The notes under the pieces: generated by a model
Databases searched by the model: none
What the model saw: only the letters and a program-made list of their open reading frames with translations
Told to the model about the DNA's origin: nothing
Shown: positions 1 through 8,716 of the stretch, piece by piece
Layout of the letters: each line of letters starts with the position of its first letter
Position numbering within the stretch: the first letter of the stretch is position 1
Translations under genes and position numbers: made by a program
Source of the DNA: Streptomyces vietnamensis
GTDB taxonomy: Bacteria > Actinomycetota > Actinomycetes > Streptomycetales > Streptomycetaceae
DNA: 64,000 nt
NCBI RefSeq assembly: GCF_000830005.1
Contig: NZ_CP010407.1
Coordinates: forward strand, 5,584,001-5,648,000
Direction: 5' to 3'

Positions 1-1446
1 GAGCACCGCAGCGACGTCGGCGCCGAGCGCTGGCTGCGCGCCGCCGCCGAACAGGGCCACCGCGAGGCCGCCTACCGCCTCGCCCTCGCCCTGGAGCGCC
101 GCGCCACCGAGACCACCCGCGGACCGCACGAGACCGGCACCCGGCTCCGGGTCCCCGGCGCCGGGGCGATCGTGCCCTCCGGCGCGGCCGCGACCGGAAC
201 CGCCGTCCCCCCGCAGCCGGGCGGCGAGCCCGCGGGAGCGGCCGCCGAGGCCGAGCAGTGGTTCCGGCAGGCCGCCGCGCGCGGCCACCGGCGGGCCGCG
301 TTCCACCTCGGCGCGATCCTGGAGCACCGCGGCGAGCTCAAGGAGGCCGGCCGCTGGTACCTCAGCTCCGCCAAGGAGGGCGAGGCGAAGGCCGCCTGCG
401 CGCTCGCCTTCCTGCTCCGCGACGCGGGCGACGAGGAGAGCGCCGCCGTGTGGTGGCTCCGGGCCGCCCAGGACGGCGACGGCAACGCCGCCAACGCGCT
501 GGGCGCCCTGCACGCCGCCCGGGGCGAGCAGCAGACCGCCGAGCGCTGGTACCGGGCCGCCATGGACGCCGGCGACGTGAACGGCGCCTACAACCTCGGG
601 CTGCTCTGCGCCGCCCAGGACCGCATCCCGCAGGCCGAGCAGTGGTACCGGCGCGCCGCCTACGCGGGCCACCGCGAGGCCGCCAACGCGCTCGCCGTGC
701 TGCTCCTCCAGGCCGGCGACGCCAACGGTGCCGAGCCCTGGTTCTCCAAGGCCGCCGAGGCCGGCAGCGTGGACGCCGCCTTCAACCTGGGCATCCTCCA
801 CGCGGGCCGCGGCGACGACCGCACGGCCCTCGTCTGGTACGAGCGGGCCGCGGCCGCCGGACACACCGAGGCCGCCCTCCAGGTCGGCATCGCCGCCCTC
901 CGCGACGGCGACGAGCAGACCGCCGAGCGGCACCTGCGGTGCGCGGCCGGCGGCGGCAGCGCCGAGGCCGCCTTCCGGCTCGCCTCGGTGCTCGACGCCC
1001 GCCGCCCCGAGCCCGGCCCCGCCGTGCTCGGCGCGCCCCGCGAGGAGAAGTCCGAGTGCGAGGAGTGGTACGAGCGGGCCGCCCAGCAGGGCCACCGGCG
1101 CGCCCAGGTGCGGGTCGGGATGCTCGCCGCCGGGCGCGGCGACCTCGCCGAGGCCGACCGCTGGTACCGCGAGGCCGCCGAGGCGGGCAGCCGCAACGGC
1201 GCCTTCAACCTCGGGCTGCTCCTCGCCCGTGAGGGCAGCGAGCGGGAGGCCGCCCTCTGGTGGACCCGGGCGGCCCGGGCCGGCCACGGGCGCGCCGCGC
1301 TCCGGCTCGCGCTGCTCGCGGCGCGCCGGGGCGAGCTCACCGAGGGGCGTCGCTGGTGCGACCGCGCGGTGGAGCTGGGCCCGGCGGAGGTCGCCGAGCG
1401 GGCGGCCCGGCTGAGCGAGGCGCTGCACCAGGAGCTGACGGCGTAG
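1..1446 (+). CDS. Sel1/TPR-like repeat protein (5' truncated)
   Basis: The reading frame is open from the first base, so the start lies upstream of the window; 481 residues are visible. The protein is a chain of roughly 35-residue helical repeats built around AERWYRRAAxxGHxxAAxxLG, typical of Sel1-like/TPR solenoids. Such solenoids usually act as protein-protein scaffolds; no catalytic motif or membrane segment is seen in this part. An insertion of about 50 residues rich in Gly, Pro and Ala (around visible residues 40-85) separates the first repeat from the rest. Partners are unknown. Large intracellular tetratricopeptide proteins of this type are common in Streptomyces. Confidence 0.85.
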   Translation, partial: EHRSDVGAERWLRAAAEQGHREAAYRLALALERRATETTRGPHETGTRLRVPGAGAIVPSGAAATGTAVPPQPGGEPAGAAAEAEQWFRQAAARGHRRAAFHLGAILEHRGELKEAGRWYLSSAKEGEAKAACALAFLLRDAGDEESAAVWWLRAAQDGDGNAANALGALHAARGEQQTAERWYRAAMDAGDVNGAYNLGLLCAAQDRIPQAEQWYRRAAYAGHREAANALAVLLLQAGDANGAEPWFSKAAEAGSVDAAFNLGILHAGRGDDRTALVWYERAAAAGHTEAALQVGIAALRDGDEQTAERHLRCAAGGGSAEAAFRLASVLDARRPEPGPAVLGAPREEKSECEEWYERAAQQGHRRAQVRVGMLAAGRGDLAEADRWYREAAEAGSRNGAFNLGLLLAREGSEREAALWWTRAARAGHGRAALRLALLAARRGELTEGRRWCDRAVELGPAEVAERAARLSEALHQELTA

Positions 1447-1470
1447 CGGGGGCACCGGGGGTTAACGGAT

Positions 1471-1499
1471 TTGCGCTGGTGACGGGGGTCCCGTAAGGT
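1471..1499 (+). promoter_or_regulatory. Promoter of initiator tRNA
   Basis: TTGCGC (1471-1476) and TAAGGT (1494-1499) are separated by 17 bases. The -10 box ends 12 bases before the mature tRNA, which fits a housekeeping-sigma stable-RNA promoter. Confidence 0.6.
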
Positions 1500-1511
1500 T
1501 AGGTTCACCGA

Positions 1512-1585
1512 CGCGGGGTGGAGCAGCTCGGTAGCTCGCTGGGCTCATAACCCAGAGGTCGCAGGTTCAAATCCTGTCCCCGCTA
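1512..1585 (+). tRNA. Initiator tRNA-Met (CAT)
   Basis: A 74-nt cloverleaf with anticodon CAT in the loop CTCATAA. The anticodon stem carries three consecutive G-C pairs (GGG/CCC). The acceptor stem CGCGGGG pairs with CCCCGC, leaving position 1 unpaired against position 72. Both are hallmarks of formylmethionyl initiator tRNA. The T-arm GGTTCAAATCC is canonical. The 3' CCA is not encoded and must be added after transcription. Confidence 0.95.
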
Positions 1586-1597
1586 CTCAGTAGCAAA

Positions 1598-1630
1598 CGA
1601 AGGCCCGGATCCTCTGGATCCGGGCCTTCG
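1598..1630 (+). terminator. Terminator after initiator tRNA
   Basis: A perfect 15-bp inverted repeat (arms 1598-1612 and 1616-1630) with a 3-nt loop lies 12 bases after the tRNA. Confidence 0.8.
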
Positions 1631-1682
1631 TCGTTGATGCACGACGATACGCGGCGATGCACGACCGGCGTGATCAGGACAC

Positions 1683-1714
1683 GAAGAAGCCCCCGCCGGA
1701 GCGGGGGCTTCTTC
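1683..1714 (-). terminator. Terminator of the Fur-family gene
   Basis: A 14-bp GC-rich stem with a CGGA loop lies just beyond the stop codon of the leftward Fur-family gene. Together with the hairpin at 1598-1630 it insulates the tRNA from that gene. Confidence 0.75.
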
Positions 1715-1723
1715 CGTGGGTCG

Positions 1724-2143
1724 TCAGGCCGTCGCGGCGCAGCTCGGGCAGATGCCCCGGTACGTGACCTCGACGTTCGAGATCGTGAAGCCGAAGCGCT
1801 CGGTGTCCGGGAGGTCCGCCAGCGGGTCGCCGGCCGGGTGCACGTCGCGGATCGCGCCGCAGCGGCCGCAGACCAGGTGTTGGTGGGGCCGGTGGGCGTT
1901 GGGGTCGTACCGCTTGGCGCGTCCGTCGGTGGCGACCTCGATGACCTCGCCGAGGGTGACCATCTCGCCCAGCGTGTTGTACACGGTCGCGCGCGAGATC
2001 TCGGGCAGCTTCGCCACCGCGCGCGCGTGGACCTCGTCTGCGGTCAGGTGCACGTGGTCCCCGTCGAGGACCTCGGCCACGACGCGCCGCTGCGCGGTCA
2101 TGCGCCAGCCGCGTCCGCGCAGTCGTTCCAACAGGTCACTCAT
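1724..2143 (-). CDS. catR: Fur-family peroxide-responsive repressor (CatR/PerR type)
   Basis: A 139-residue Fur-family metalloregulator. It has an N-terminal winged helix (residues 1-80, with RATVYNTL in the recognition region), the metal-site motif HQHLVCGRC (87-95) and a C-terminal CPSC (132-135), so both structural zinc Cys pairs (92/95 and 132/135) are present. PerR/CatR proteins use Fe/Mn and are inactivated by peroxide, which lifts repression of catalase. It is divergent from a catalase gene, and the shared 168-bp gap holds a palindromic operator, which supports this role. The ATG at 2143 is followed by MSDLLERLR; longer upstream frames would run through the promoter. The exact paralogue (CatR or another Fur) is inferred from context. 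Confidence 0.9.
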   Translation of the reverse strand: MSDLLERLRGRGWRMTAQRRVVAEVLDGDHVHLTADEVHARAVAKLPEISRATVYNTLGEMVTLGEVIEVATDGRAKRYDPNAHRPHQHLVCGRCGAIRDVHPAGDPLADLPDTERFGFTISNVEVTYRGICPSCAATA

Positions 2144-2203
2144 GAGGGCCAGCCTAACAGCCGGGGAGTCGGCTCCCGAACGGGTGTGACTTTGGATTCT
2201 TGC

Positions 2204-2231
2204 TTGACTTAGACAATGTCCATTGTAGGAT
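2204..2231 (+). promoter_or_regulatory. Catalase promoter with Fur/PerR-type operator
   Basis: A -35 box TTGACT (2204-2209) and a -10 box TAGGAT (2226-2231) are separated by 16 bases. The perfect palindrome ACAATG-TC-CATTGT (2213-2226) occupies the spacer, so a bound repressor would block RNA polymerase. Its position between a Fur-family gene and catalase suggests that Fur protein is the ligand. Confidence 0.75.
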
Positions 2232-2311
2232 CGAGTTCGACCATGGCCAAGATCCCATGCGGGGGCTCGGCCGGGGGACAGGACACGCTGGACATGACCC
2301 GGGAGGCGCAC

Positions 2312-3763
2312 GTGACGCAGGGACCGCTCACCACGGAGGCCGGGGCTCCCGTCGCCGACAACCAGAACAGCGAGACCGCGGGCATCGGCGGTCCGGTCCT
2401 CGTCCAGGACCAGCTCCTCCTGGAGAAGCTCGCCCACTTCAACCGCGAGCGCATCCCGGAGCGCGTGGTCCACGCGCGCGGTGCGGGCGCCTACGGCACC
2501 TTCACCCTGACCCGTGACGTCTCGCAGTGGACGCGCGCGAAGTTCCTCTCCGAGGTCGGCAAGGAGACCGAGACCTTCCTGCGCTTCTCCACCGTCGCGG
2601 GCAACCTCGGCGCGGCGGACGCGGTGCGCGACCCCCGCGGCTGGGCGCTGAAGTTCTACACCGAGGAGGGCAACTACGACCTCGTCGGCAACAACACCCC
2701 GGTGTTCTTCATCAGGGACGCCATCAAGTTCCCCGACTTCATCCACACCCAGAAGCGTGACCCGTACACGGGCTCGCAGGAGCCGGACAACGTCTGGGAC
2801 TTCTGGGGCCTCTCCCCGGAGTCGACCCACCAGGTCACCTGGCTCTTCGGCGACCGCGGCATCCCCGCCTCGTACCGCCACATGAACGGCTACGGCTCGC
2901 ACACGTTCCAGTGGAACAACGAGGCCGGCGAGGTCTTCTGGGTCAAGTACCACTTCAAGACCGACCAGGGCATCAAGAACCTCACCCAGGACGAGGCCAA
3001 CCGCCTCGCCGGCGAGGACCCCGACTCCCACCAGCGCGACCTGCGCGAGGCCATCGAGCGCGGCGACTTCCCGAGCTGGACCGTGCAGGTCCAGATCATG
3101 CCCGCGGCCGACGCGGCGAACTACCGCTTCAACCCCTTCGACCTCACCAAGGTGTGGCCGCACGAGGACTACCCGCCGATCGAGATCGGCAAGCTGGAGC
3201 TCAACCGCAACCCGGAGAACATCTTCGCCGAGGTCGAGCAGTCGATCTTCAGCCCCGCGCACTTCGTGCCGGGCATCGGCCCCTCCCCGGACAAGATGCT
3301 CCAGGGCCGTCTCTTCGCGTACGGCGACGCCCACCGCTACCGCGTCGGCATCAACGCCGACCACCTGCCGGTGAACCGCCCGCACGCCACCGAGGCACGC
3401 ACCCACGCGCGGGACGGCTTCCTCTACGACGGCCGGCACAAGGGCGCGAAGAACTACGAGCCGAACAGCTTCGGCGGCCCGCACCAGACGGACCGGCCGC
3501 TCTGGGTCGGCTCCGCGGTCACCGGCACGACCGGCGACCACGCCGCCCCCTCGCACGCCGAGGACGACGACTTCGTGCAGGCGGGCAACCTCTACCGCCT
3601 GATGTCCGAGGCCGAGAAGGGCCGCCTCGTCGAGAACCTGGCCGGCTTCATCGCCAAGGTCTCGCGCGACGACATCGCCGAGCGGGCGATCGAGAACTTC
3701 CGCAAGGCGGACGGTGACTTCGGCAAGCGGCTGGAGGCCGCGGTCCAGGCCCTTCGCGGCTGA
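2312..3763 (+). CDS. katA: Monofunctional haem catalase
   Basis: A small-subunit clade catalase of 483 residues (2 H2O2 to 2 H2O + O2), cytoplasmic. The distal haem His lies in ERVVHARG (about residue 54), the distal Asn in [10 protein letters not shown] (about 127), and the proximal Tyr in [12 protein letters not shown] (about 336). The GTG at 2312 is chosen because GGGAGG (2301-2306) lies five bases upstream; an in-frame ATG at 2216 would sit inside the -10/operator region. The gene is monocistronic, ending at a strong hairpin, and is probably derepressed by peroxide through the divergent Fur-family gene. Confidence 0.96.
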   Translation: MTQGPLTTEAGAPVADNQNSETAGIGGPVLVQDQLLLEKLAHFNRERIPERVVHARGAGAYGTFTLTRDVSQWTRAKFLSEVGKETETFLRFSTVAGNLGAADAVRDPRGWALKFYTEEGNYDLVGNNTPVFFIRDAIKFPDFIHTQKRDPYTGSQEPDNVWDFWGLSPESTHQVTWLFGDRGIPASYRHMNGYGSHTFQWNNEAGEVFWVKYHFKTDQGIKNLTQDEANRLAGEDPDSHQRDLREAIERGDFPSWTVQVQIMPAADAANYRFNPFDLTKVWPHEDYPPIEIGKLELNRNPENIFAEVEQSIFSPAHFVPGIGPSPDKMLQGRLFAYGDAHRYRVGINADHLPVNRPHATEARTHARDGFLYDGRHKGAKNYEPNSFGGPHQTDRPLWVGSAVTGTTGDHAAPSHAEDDDFVQAGNLYRLMSEAEKGRLVENLAGFIAKVSRDDIAERAIENFRKADGDFGKRLEAAVQALRG

Positions 3764-3781
3764 GGGCGCTTGCCGTAGGAA

Positions 3782-3824
3782 GAGGGCGGGCCGGACTTCC
3801 GTGGGGGGAGACCGGCCCGCCCTC
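3782..3824. terminator. Bidirectional terminator between catalase and CBS gene
   Basis: Thirteen-bp perfect arms (3782-3794 and 3812-3824) surround a 17-nt loop between two convergent genes. Confidence 0.75.
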
Positions 3825-3827
3825 GCG

Positions 3828-4217
3828 TCAGCTCGCGACGCTGTGCACCGGGATCCAGCAGCGGATGATGTCGCGTACGGAGACGATGCCGACGGGGCCC
3901 CGGTCGTCGAGGACGACGAGGTGACGGAAGCCGCCGCGGGTCATCGCCTCGGCCGCCTCCGCCAGGGTCCAGGACGGTGCGGCGAAGACGACGTCACGGG
4001 TGGTGTGGGAGCCGGCGGTCTCCCGGTCGGGGTCCTGGTCCCGGGCGAGGGAGTTGAGGATGTCGCGCTCGGTGAGGATGCCGAGTCCGCCGGCGTCGGT
4101 GTCGAGGACGACGGCCGCGCCGACGCGGCGCGCCGCCATCAGCCGGGCCGCCTGCCGGAGGGTGTGGGCGGGGCCGATGGTGAGGATCACGGTGCTCATG
4201 GCGTCACGGACGAGCAT
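3828..4217 (-). CDS. Tandem CBS-domain protein
   Basis: A 129-residue protein made of two CBS domains (about 5-60 and 72-125) and nothing else. Such Bateman modules bind adenosyl nucleotides (AMP, ATP or SAM) and are often free-standing energy sensors in actinobacteria. Motifs such as GILTERDILN and GIVSVRDII close each domain. The ATG at 4217 is preferred because AAGGAGGT (complement of 4228-4235) lies upstream; the GTG at 4229 would overlap that Shine-Dalgarno sequence. Its target protein is unknown. Related CBS genes belong to stress or dormancy regulons, but no such link is shown here. Confidence 0.9.
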   Translation of the reverse strand: MLVRDAMSTVILTIGPAHTLRQAARLMAARRVGAAVVLDTDAGGLGILTERDILNSLARDQDPDRETAGSHTTRDVVFAAPSWTLAEAAEAMTRGGFRHLVVLDDRGPVGIVSVRDIIRCWIPVHSVAS

Positions 4218-4267
4218 GGACGGAGCCACCTCCTTGGTGAACCGTTCCCGCCTTCAACGAGAACCAA

Positions 4268-4283
4268 TTCACAAGTTCACAAG
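4268..4283 (-). promoter_or_regulatory. Tandem octamer upstream of the CBS gene
   Basis: Two perfect back-to-back copies of CTTGTGAA on the minus strand, about 50 bases before the CBS start codon, lie in an otherwise AT-richer pocket. This looks like a protein-binding or promoter element. No factor is identified. Confidence 0.35.
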
Positions 4284-4325
4284 CGGGGGGACTCTCAGAG
4301 TTGCACCGGGGAGGTGGGTCGACAA

Positions 4326-4346
4326 GGGGGCGCGCGAGGCGCCCCC
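4326..4346 (-). terminator. Terminator of hisN
   Basis: An 8-bp GGGGGCGC/GCGCCCCC stem with a 5-nt loop follows the hisN stop codon by about 18 bases. Confidence 0.6.
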
Positions 4347-4364
4347 GGGGAGTGACGAGAGCGC

Positions 4365-5174
4365 TCAGCCCTGTGCGCTCTCCTGGTTCAGGTAGCTCAG
4401 CAGCTCGCCGTGGAGCAGACCGTTCGACGCCGCCGCGTTCCCGCTGTGCGGGCCGTGCCGCCCGTCCAGACCCGTGTACGTGCCGCCGGCCTCCTGGACC
4501 ACGATCGCGACCGCGGCCATGTCCCACAGCGACAGCTCCGGCTCCGCGCAGATGTCCACGGAACCCTCCGCGACCATCATGTACGGCCAGAAGTCGCCGT
4601 ACGCCCGGGTCCGCCAGCACGCGCGCGTGAGGTCGAGGAAACCGTCGAGGCGGCCCCGCTCCTCCCAGCCGCTCAGCGAGGAGTACGCGAACGAGGCGTC
4701 CTCCAGGCGGCCGACCTTCGACACGCCGATCCGGCTCGCCGAGGCCAGGCTGCGGCCCGTGTACGCGCCGAGGCCCTTCGCCGCCCACCAGCGCCGGCCG
4801 AGCGCCGGGGCGGACACCACGCCCACCACCGGCTGGAACCCGGTCTCCCCGGCCTCCATCAGTGCGATCAGGGTCGCCCAGACCGGCACTCCGCGCACAT
4901 AGTTCTTCGTGCCGTCGATCGGGTCGATCACCCAGCGGCGCGGGCCCGAGCCCTCCACGCCGAACTCCTCGCCGAGGATCGCGTCGCGCGGCCTGGCGCG
5001 CTGGAGCTGCCCGCGGATCAGCTCCTCCGCCGCCTTGTCGGCCTCGCTCACCGGAGTCATGTCCGGCTTCGTCTCGACCTTGAGGTCGAGCGCCTGGAAT
5101 CGGTCCATGGTGGCCGCGTCGGCGGCATCCGCGAGGACGTGGGCGAGACGCAGATCATCGTGGTAGTCGGCCAT
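4365..5174 (-). CDS. hisN: Histidinol-phosphatase, inositol-monophosphatase family
   Basis: A 269-residue member of the inositol monophosphatase superfamily. Metal-binding motifs are visible: GEEFG (about 68-72), DPIDGTKNY (about 86-94) and SLWDMAA (about 222). In Streptomyces the orthologue in this position has been assigned as the histidinol-phosphate phosphatase (HisN), the eighth step of histidine synthesis, making L-histidinol. That assignment is from family knowledge; the sequence alone shows a Mg-dependent phosphatase. The ATG giving [16 protein letters not shown] is chosen; an in-frame GTG nine bases earlier is possible. The gene is divergent from the TetR gene at 5315. Confidence 0.88.
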   Translation of the reverse strand: MADYHDDLRLAHVLADAADAATMDRFQALDLKVETKPDMTPVSEADKAAEELIRGQLQRARPRDAILGEEFGVEGSGPRRWVIDPIDGTKNYVRGVPVWATLIALMEAGETGFQPVVGVVSAPALGRRWWAAKGLGAYTGRSLASASRIGVSKVGRLEDASFAYSSLSGWEERGRLDGFLDLTRACWRTRAYGDFWPYMMVAEGSVDICAEPELSLWDMAAVAIVVQEAGGTYTGLDGRHGPHSGNAAASNGLLHGELLSYLNQESAQG

Positions 5175-5314
5175 GGTCGGCACTCTATCCCCGAGCCGAG
5201 AGCGCGCGCGGAACCGTCCACCGCTGCCGCCCGCGACGGTCCGTACGAGCCCCTTGACAGGGGGTGGGCGCCTGCCGAGGCTGAGCGGAGAACCGTTCCC
5301 TCCCGGAGGTGAGG

Positions 5315-5950
5315 ATGGCGAACGCCCGCGAGGCCCTGCTCGACGCCGCGCTCGCCGCGCTCGCGCACCGCCCCTGGTCCGCCGTGCGGATGGCCGACCT
5401 CGCCGCCTCCGCCCGGGTCTCCCGGCAGACCCTCTACAACGAGTTCGGCTCCAAGGAGGGCCTGGCCCGCGCCCTCGTACGGAGGGAGGCCGACGCCTAC
5501 CTCCAGGGCGTCCGGACCCTGCTCGCCGCCCCCGCCCCGCCCGAACGGAACCTCGTCGCCGTCGCCGAGTGGATCGTCGCCCGCGCCGCCGTCCGCCCGA
5601 TGCTGCGGGCCCTGCTCACCGGCGCCTGGAACGAGTGGCTGCCCCAGCCCCGGCCGGTCCGCCCCGGCGCCCGGCTCGCCCCCGTCCCCGCCCAGCGGCG
5701 CGCCGACGCCGGGCCGCCCGCGCCCGGCGAGCTCGTGGCGGAGACCGCGGCCTGCGCGGGGGAGCAGTGGGCGGCCGGCTGCGAACTCGCCGTACGGATC
5801 GCCCTCAGCCACGTCGTCGCACCGGCCCTGCCGGTGACCCCTCAGTGCGCCGAGCCGGACAGCTGGAGTCCGATGACCCCCACGATCACCAGGCTGATGG
5901 AGACGATCTTGAGCGTGGAGACCAGGTCGCCGAGGAAGACCATGCCGTAG
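5315..5950 (+). CDS. TetR-family transcriptional regulator
   Basis: A 211-residue TetR-type regulator with its helix-turn-helix at residues 20-50 ([20 protein letters not shown]). The start ATG is preceded by GGAGG with five-base spacing. The last 36 codons are antisense to the convergent SMR transporter gene, an overlap of 109 bp. The C-terminal 40 residues are Pro/Ser/Thr-rich and unlike a TetR ligand domain. The original gene may have ended near 5830, with readthrough after a small indel. It may control the neighbouring SMR gene, whose upstream region holds inverted repeats. Confidence 0.8.
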   Translation: MANAREALLDAALAALAHRPWSAVRMADLAASARVSRQTLYNEFGSKEGLARALVRREADAYLQGVRTLLAAPAPPERNLVAVAEWIVARAAVRPMLRALLTGAWNEWLPQPRPVRPGARLAPVPAQRRADAGPPAPGELVAETAACAGEQWAAGCELAVRIALSHVVAPALPVTPQCAEPDSWSPMTPTITRLMETILSVETRSPRKTMP

Positions 5951-6165
5951 ATCGCCGTCCCGGCCGCGCCGATCCCCGTCCACACCGCGTACGCCGGACC
6001 CACGTCCAGCTTCCGCAGCGCGAGGGTGAGCAGACCGAAGCTGCCCAGGGCGAAGGCCGCGAAGGCGATCGTCGGCCACAGCCGGGTGAAACCGTGCGAG
6101 AGCTTCAGGCAGACCGCGAACCCCGTCTCCAGGATCCCCGCGATCACCACCAGCAGCCACGCCAT
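5842..6165 (-). CDS. Small multidrug resistance (SMR) family transporter
   Basis: A 107-residue protein with four predicted membrane helices, the normal SMR length. The conserved membrane-embedded Glu is E13 in GILETGF. SMR proteins work as dual-topology dimers that exchange protons for guanidinium (Gdx/SugE) or for quaternary-ammonium drugs (EmrE/Qac). The helix 1 sequence, with WLLVVIAGILET, looks closer to the SugE/Gdx side, but the substrate cannot be fixed by eye. The start is preceded by GGGAGGC at eight bases. The 3' end overlaps the convergent TetR gene. Confidence 0.9.
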   Translation of the reverse strand: MAWLLVVIAGILETGFAVCLKLSHGFTRLWPTIAFAAFALGSFGLLTLALRKLDVGPAYAVWTGIGAAGTAIYGMVFLGDLVSTLKIVSISLVIVGVIGLQLSGSAH

Positions 6166-6202
6166 CGTCAGTGCCTCCCACGCCGTCGGTGACTGCTTCG
6201 TC

Positions 6203-6225
6203 GCACTTGGTGCGATTATGCACTT
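6203..6225 (-). promoter_or_regulatory. Candidate operator/promoter of the SMR gene
   Basis: Nested inverted repeats of GTGC/GCAC and two direct AAGTGC copies flank CATAAT, a reasonable -10 hexamer, about 40-60 bases before the SMR start. It is a plausible binding site for the adjacent TetR protein. Confidence 0.45.
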
Positions 6226-6237
6226 ACCGGCAGCGAG

Positions 6238-6348
6238 CGGGCGTAAACGCAGGGGGCTCAGTCGGGCGTAAACGCCAAGGGCGCAGTCGCTCAGGGCTCA
6301 GGCGCCCTCGCGCCTCAGTAGCCCTCGCGCCTCAGTAGCCCTCGCCTC
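6238..6348. repeat. Short tandem repeats after rsgA
   Basis: Two copies of GGGCGTAAACGC are followed by about three imperfect copies of a 17-bp unit of the form CCTCAGTAGCCCTCGCG. They occupy the spacer after the rsgA stop. No ORF or clean hairpin is seen. Confidence 0.6.
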
Positions 6349-7362
6349 TCAGTCGCCCTCGCGTCGCTCCCGGGTGGCGAGCAGTCGCCGCAGCGAGATC
6401 AGCCGCGCCGGATCGGCGTGCCCCTCCGCCACCCACGCGTCGAGCGCGCAGTCCGGCTCGTCGTGGCTGCAGGCGCGCGGGCAGTGCTCCGTACCCGGTT
6501 CCAGGTCGGGGAAGGCGTGGATGACGCGGGACGGGTCGACGTGGTGCAGACCGAAGGAGCGCACGCCCGGGGTGTCGATGACCCAGCCGCCCTCCTTGGC
6601 GTTCAGCGGCAGCGCGAGCGCCGAGGTGGTGGTGTGCCGGCCGCGGCCCGTGACCGCGTTGACCACACCCGTGGTGCGTCGCCGCTCCGGCGGGACCAGG
6701 GCGTTCACCAGGGTCGTCTTGCCGACGCCGGAGTGGCCGACGAAGGCGGTGGTCCGGCCCTTGAGGTGCTCGTGGACCCGCTCGGCGGCGACCCCGTCGA
6801 CGAACTCCTCGCGCGTGGTGACCACGTACGGCACGCCGAGCGCGCCGTACATCTCCAGAAGCGGCTCCGGCGAGGCCAGGTCCGACTTGGTCAGGACGAG
6901 CAGCGGGGAGAGCCCGCCGTCGTACGCCGCCACCAGACAGCGGTCGATCAGCCGGGGACGCGGCTCGGGGTCGGCGAGCGCGGTGACGATCGCCAGCTGG
7001 TCGGCATTGGCGACGACCACCCGCTCGTACGGGTCGTCGTCGTCGGCCGTGCGCCGGAGCACCGAGCTGCGCTCGCCGATCCGCACGATCCGGGCCAGCG
7101 TGTCCTTCTCGCCGGAGAGGTCGCCGACGAGGGAGACCCGGTCGCCGACGACGGCGGCCTTGCGGCCGAGCTCGCGCGCCTTCATCGCGGTCACGGTCCG
7201 GTCGTCGACCAGGCAGGTCAGCCGGCCCCGGTCGACGGTGAGGACCATGCCCTCGACGGCGTCCTCGTGCTTGGGACGGATGCTGGTGCGGGGACGGGTG
7301 CCCTTGCGGTTGGGCCGCTGGCGGATGTCGTCCTCGTCGGTGTGCTTGCCGTAGCGCCGCAT
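6349..7362 (-). CDS. rsgA: Ribosome small-subunit-dependent GTPase
   Basis: A 337-residue circularly permuted GTPase that helps mature and check the 30S subunit. Domain order is an N-terminal OB fold (about 40-100), then the permuted G motifs TKSD (about 155), GHSGVGKT (about 198) and DTPGVRSF (about 245), then a C-terminal zinc knuckle with CPRACSHDEPDC. The ATG lies two bases beyond the aroA stop, so the two genes are co-transcribed and probably translationally coupled. The aroA-rsgA pairing is conserved in actinobacteria. Confidence 0.95.
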   Translation of the reverse strand: MRRYGKHTDEDDIRQRPNRKGTRPRTSIRPKHEDAVEGMVLTVDRGRLTCLVDDRTVTAMKARELGRKAAVVGDRVSLVGDLSGEKDTLARIVRIGERSSVLRRTADDDDPYERVVVANADQLAIVTALADPEPRPRLIDRCLVAAYDGGLSPLLVLTKSDLASPEPLLEMYGALGVPYVVTTREEFVDGVAAERVHEHLKGRTTAFVGHSGVGKTTLVNALVPPERRRTTGVVNAVTGRGRHTTTSALALPLNAKEGGWVIDTPGVRSFGLHHVDPSRVIHAFPDLEPGTEHCPRACSHDEPDCALDAWVAEGHADPARLISLRRLLATRERREGD

Positions 7363-7364
7363 GA

Positions 7365-8696
7365 TCAGACCCCGAGCATTTCGGTCCACATCGTCGGGAA
7401 GTCCGGCAAGGTCTTCGCCGTCGTCGCCACGTCCTCGATCTCCACGCCCTCGACGGCGAGACCGATGATCGCGCCCGCCGTCGCCATGCGGTGGTCGTGG
7501 TACGTGTGGAAGACGCCGCCGTGCAGCGGGCGCGGGCGGATGTGGAGACCGTCCTCGGTCTCGGTCACGTCGCCGCCCAGCTCGTTGATCTCCTTGGTGA
7601 GCGCCGCGAGCCGGTCCGTCTCGTGCAGCCGCAGATGGGCGACCCCGCGCAGGGTCGAGGGGGAGTCGGCGAGGGCCGCGACCGCCGCGATGCCGGGGGT
7701 CAGCTCGCCGACCTCGCCCAGGTCGACGTCGATGCCGTGGATCCGGCCCGTACCGGTGAAGGTCAGGCCCGCGTCGGTGAGCTCGCAGGAACCACCCATC
7801 TCGGTGAAGATCCGGCGCAGCTCGTCGCCCGGCTGGGTGGTCCGCTCCGGCCAGTCCGGGATCGTCACCCGGCCGCCGGTCACCAGGGCCGCCGCCAGGA
7901 ACGGCTGCGCGTTCGACAGGTCGGGCTCGACGACCAGGTCCCGGCCGCGCAGCGCGGAGGGCGCCACCCGCCACACGTTCGGCTCGCCGCCGTGCTCCGG
8001 CTCGTCGACCCGGGCGCCGACCGCGCGCAGCATGTCGACCGTCATCCGGATGTGCGGGAGCGAGGGGAGCCGGCTGCCCACGTGCCGTACCTCGACGCCC
8101 TGGTTGAAGCGGGGCGCGGAGAGCAGCAGGGCGCTGACGAACTGGGAGGACGAGGAGGCGTCGATCTCGACCGTGCCGCCGTCCAGACCGCCCGCGCCGT
8201 GCACGGTCATCGGCAGCGCGCCCCGGCGCTCGTCGTCGATCCGGGCGCCGAGCGCGCGCAGCGCGTCGATCACGCCGTGCAGCGGGCGCTCGTGGGAGCG
8301 GGGGTCGCCGTCGAAGCGCACCGGGCCGTCGGCGAGCGCCGCGACCGGGGGCAGGAAGCGCATGACCGTGCCCGCGTTGCCGACGTCGACGGTCGCGGGG
8401 CCGCGCAGCGGCGAGGGGATGATCCGCCAGGCCTCGCCGGTGCCGTCCGGGCCGACGCCCTCCTCGATCTTCACGCCGAGGGTACGGAGCCCCTCGGCCA
8501 TCAGGAGGGTGTCGCGGGAGCGCAGCGGCCGGCGCAGCCAGCCGGGCTCGGCGGCGATCGCGGCGAGGACCAGGGCGCGGTTGGTGACCGACTTCGATCC
8601 GGGCACGGTGACGGTCGCGTCGACGGCGCCGCTCGCATACGGGGCGGGCCAGAGGTCGGTGGGCGGGTCGGTGTGCGCGGAAGCTGCTGCGGTCAT
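7365..8696 (-). CDS. aroA: 3-phosphoshikimate 1-carboxyvinyltransferase (EPSP synthase)
   Basis: A 443-residue enzyme of the shikimate pathway that joins PEP to shikimate-3-phosphate. N-terminal [15 protein letters not shown] (residues 32-46) and NAGTVMRFL (about 102-110) form the substrate and PEP site. [11 protein letters not shown] and LRLHETDRL are further family signatures. The ATG at 8696 gives [12 protein letters not shown]; the longer frame upstream is antisense readthrough. It heads the aroA-rsgA unit, 20 bases after the stop of the membrane protein gene at 8717, so all three may share a transcript. Confidence 0.95.
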   Translation of the reverse strand: MTAAASAHTDPPTDLWPAPYASGAVDATVTVPGSKSVTNRALVLAAIAAEPGWLRRPLRSRDTLLMAEGLRTLGVKIEEGVGPDGTGEAWRIIPSPLRGPATVDVGNAGTVMRFLPPVAALADGPVRFDGDPRSHERPLHGVIDALRALGARIDDERRGALPMTVHGAGGLDGGTVEIDASSSSQFVSALLLSAPRFNQGVEVRHVGSRLPSLPHIRMTVDMLRAVGARVDEPEHGGEPNVWRVAPSALRGRDLVVEPDLSNAQPFLAAALVTGGRVTIPDWPERTTQPGDELRRIFTEMGGSCELTDAGLTFTGTGRIHGIDVDLGEVGELTPGIAAVAALADSPSTLRGVAHLRLHETDRLAALTKEINELGGDVTETEDGLHIRPRPLHGGVFHTYHDHRMATAGAIIGLAVEGVEIEDVATTAKTLPDFPTMWTEMLGV

Positions 8697-8716
8697 GGAC
8701 TCACTGTACGGGGGAG

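Noticed and set aside
258..1232. Arg-rich 324-residue frame inside the Sel1 gene
   Set aside because: Composition (Arg/Pro/Gly) is that of a shifted high-GC frame; the Sel1 repeat frame is clearly coding.
2216..2311. Catalase start at ATG 2216
   Set aside because: It lies within the -10/operator region; GTG 2312 has a proper ribosome-binding site.
2144..3556. Upstream extension of the Fur-family gene, antisense to catalase (610 residues in all)
   Set aside because: It is a high-GC shadow frame of the catalase gene. The Fur family is about 140 residues, and the native start MSDLLERL is at 2143.
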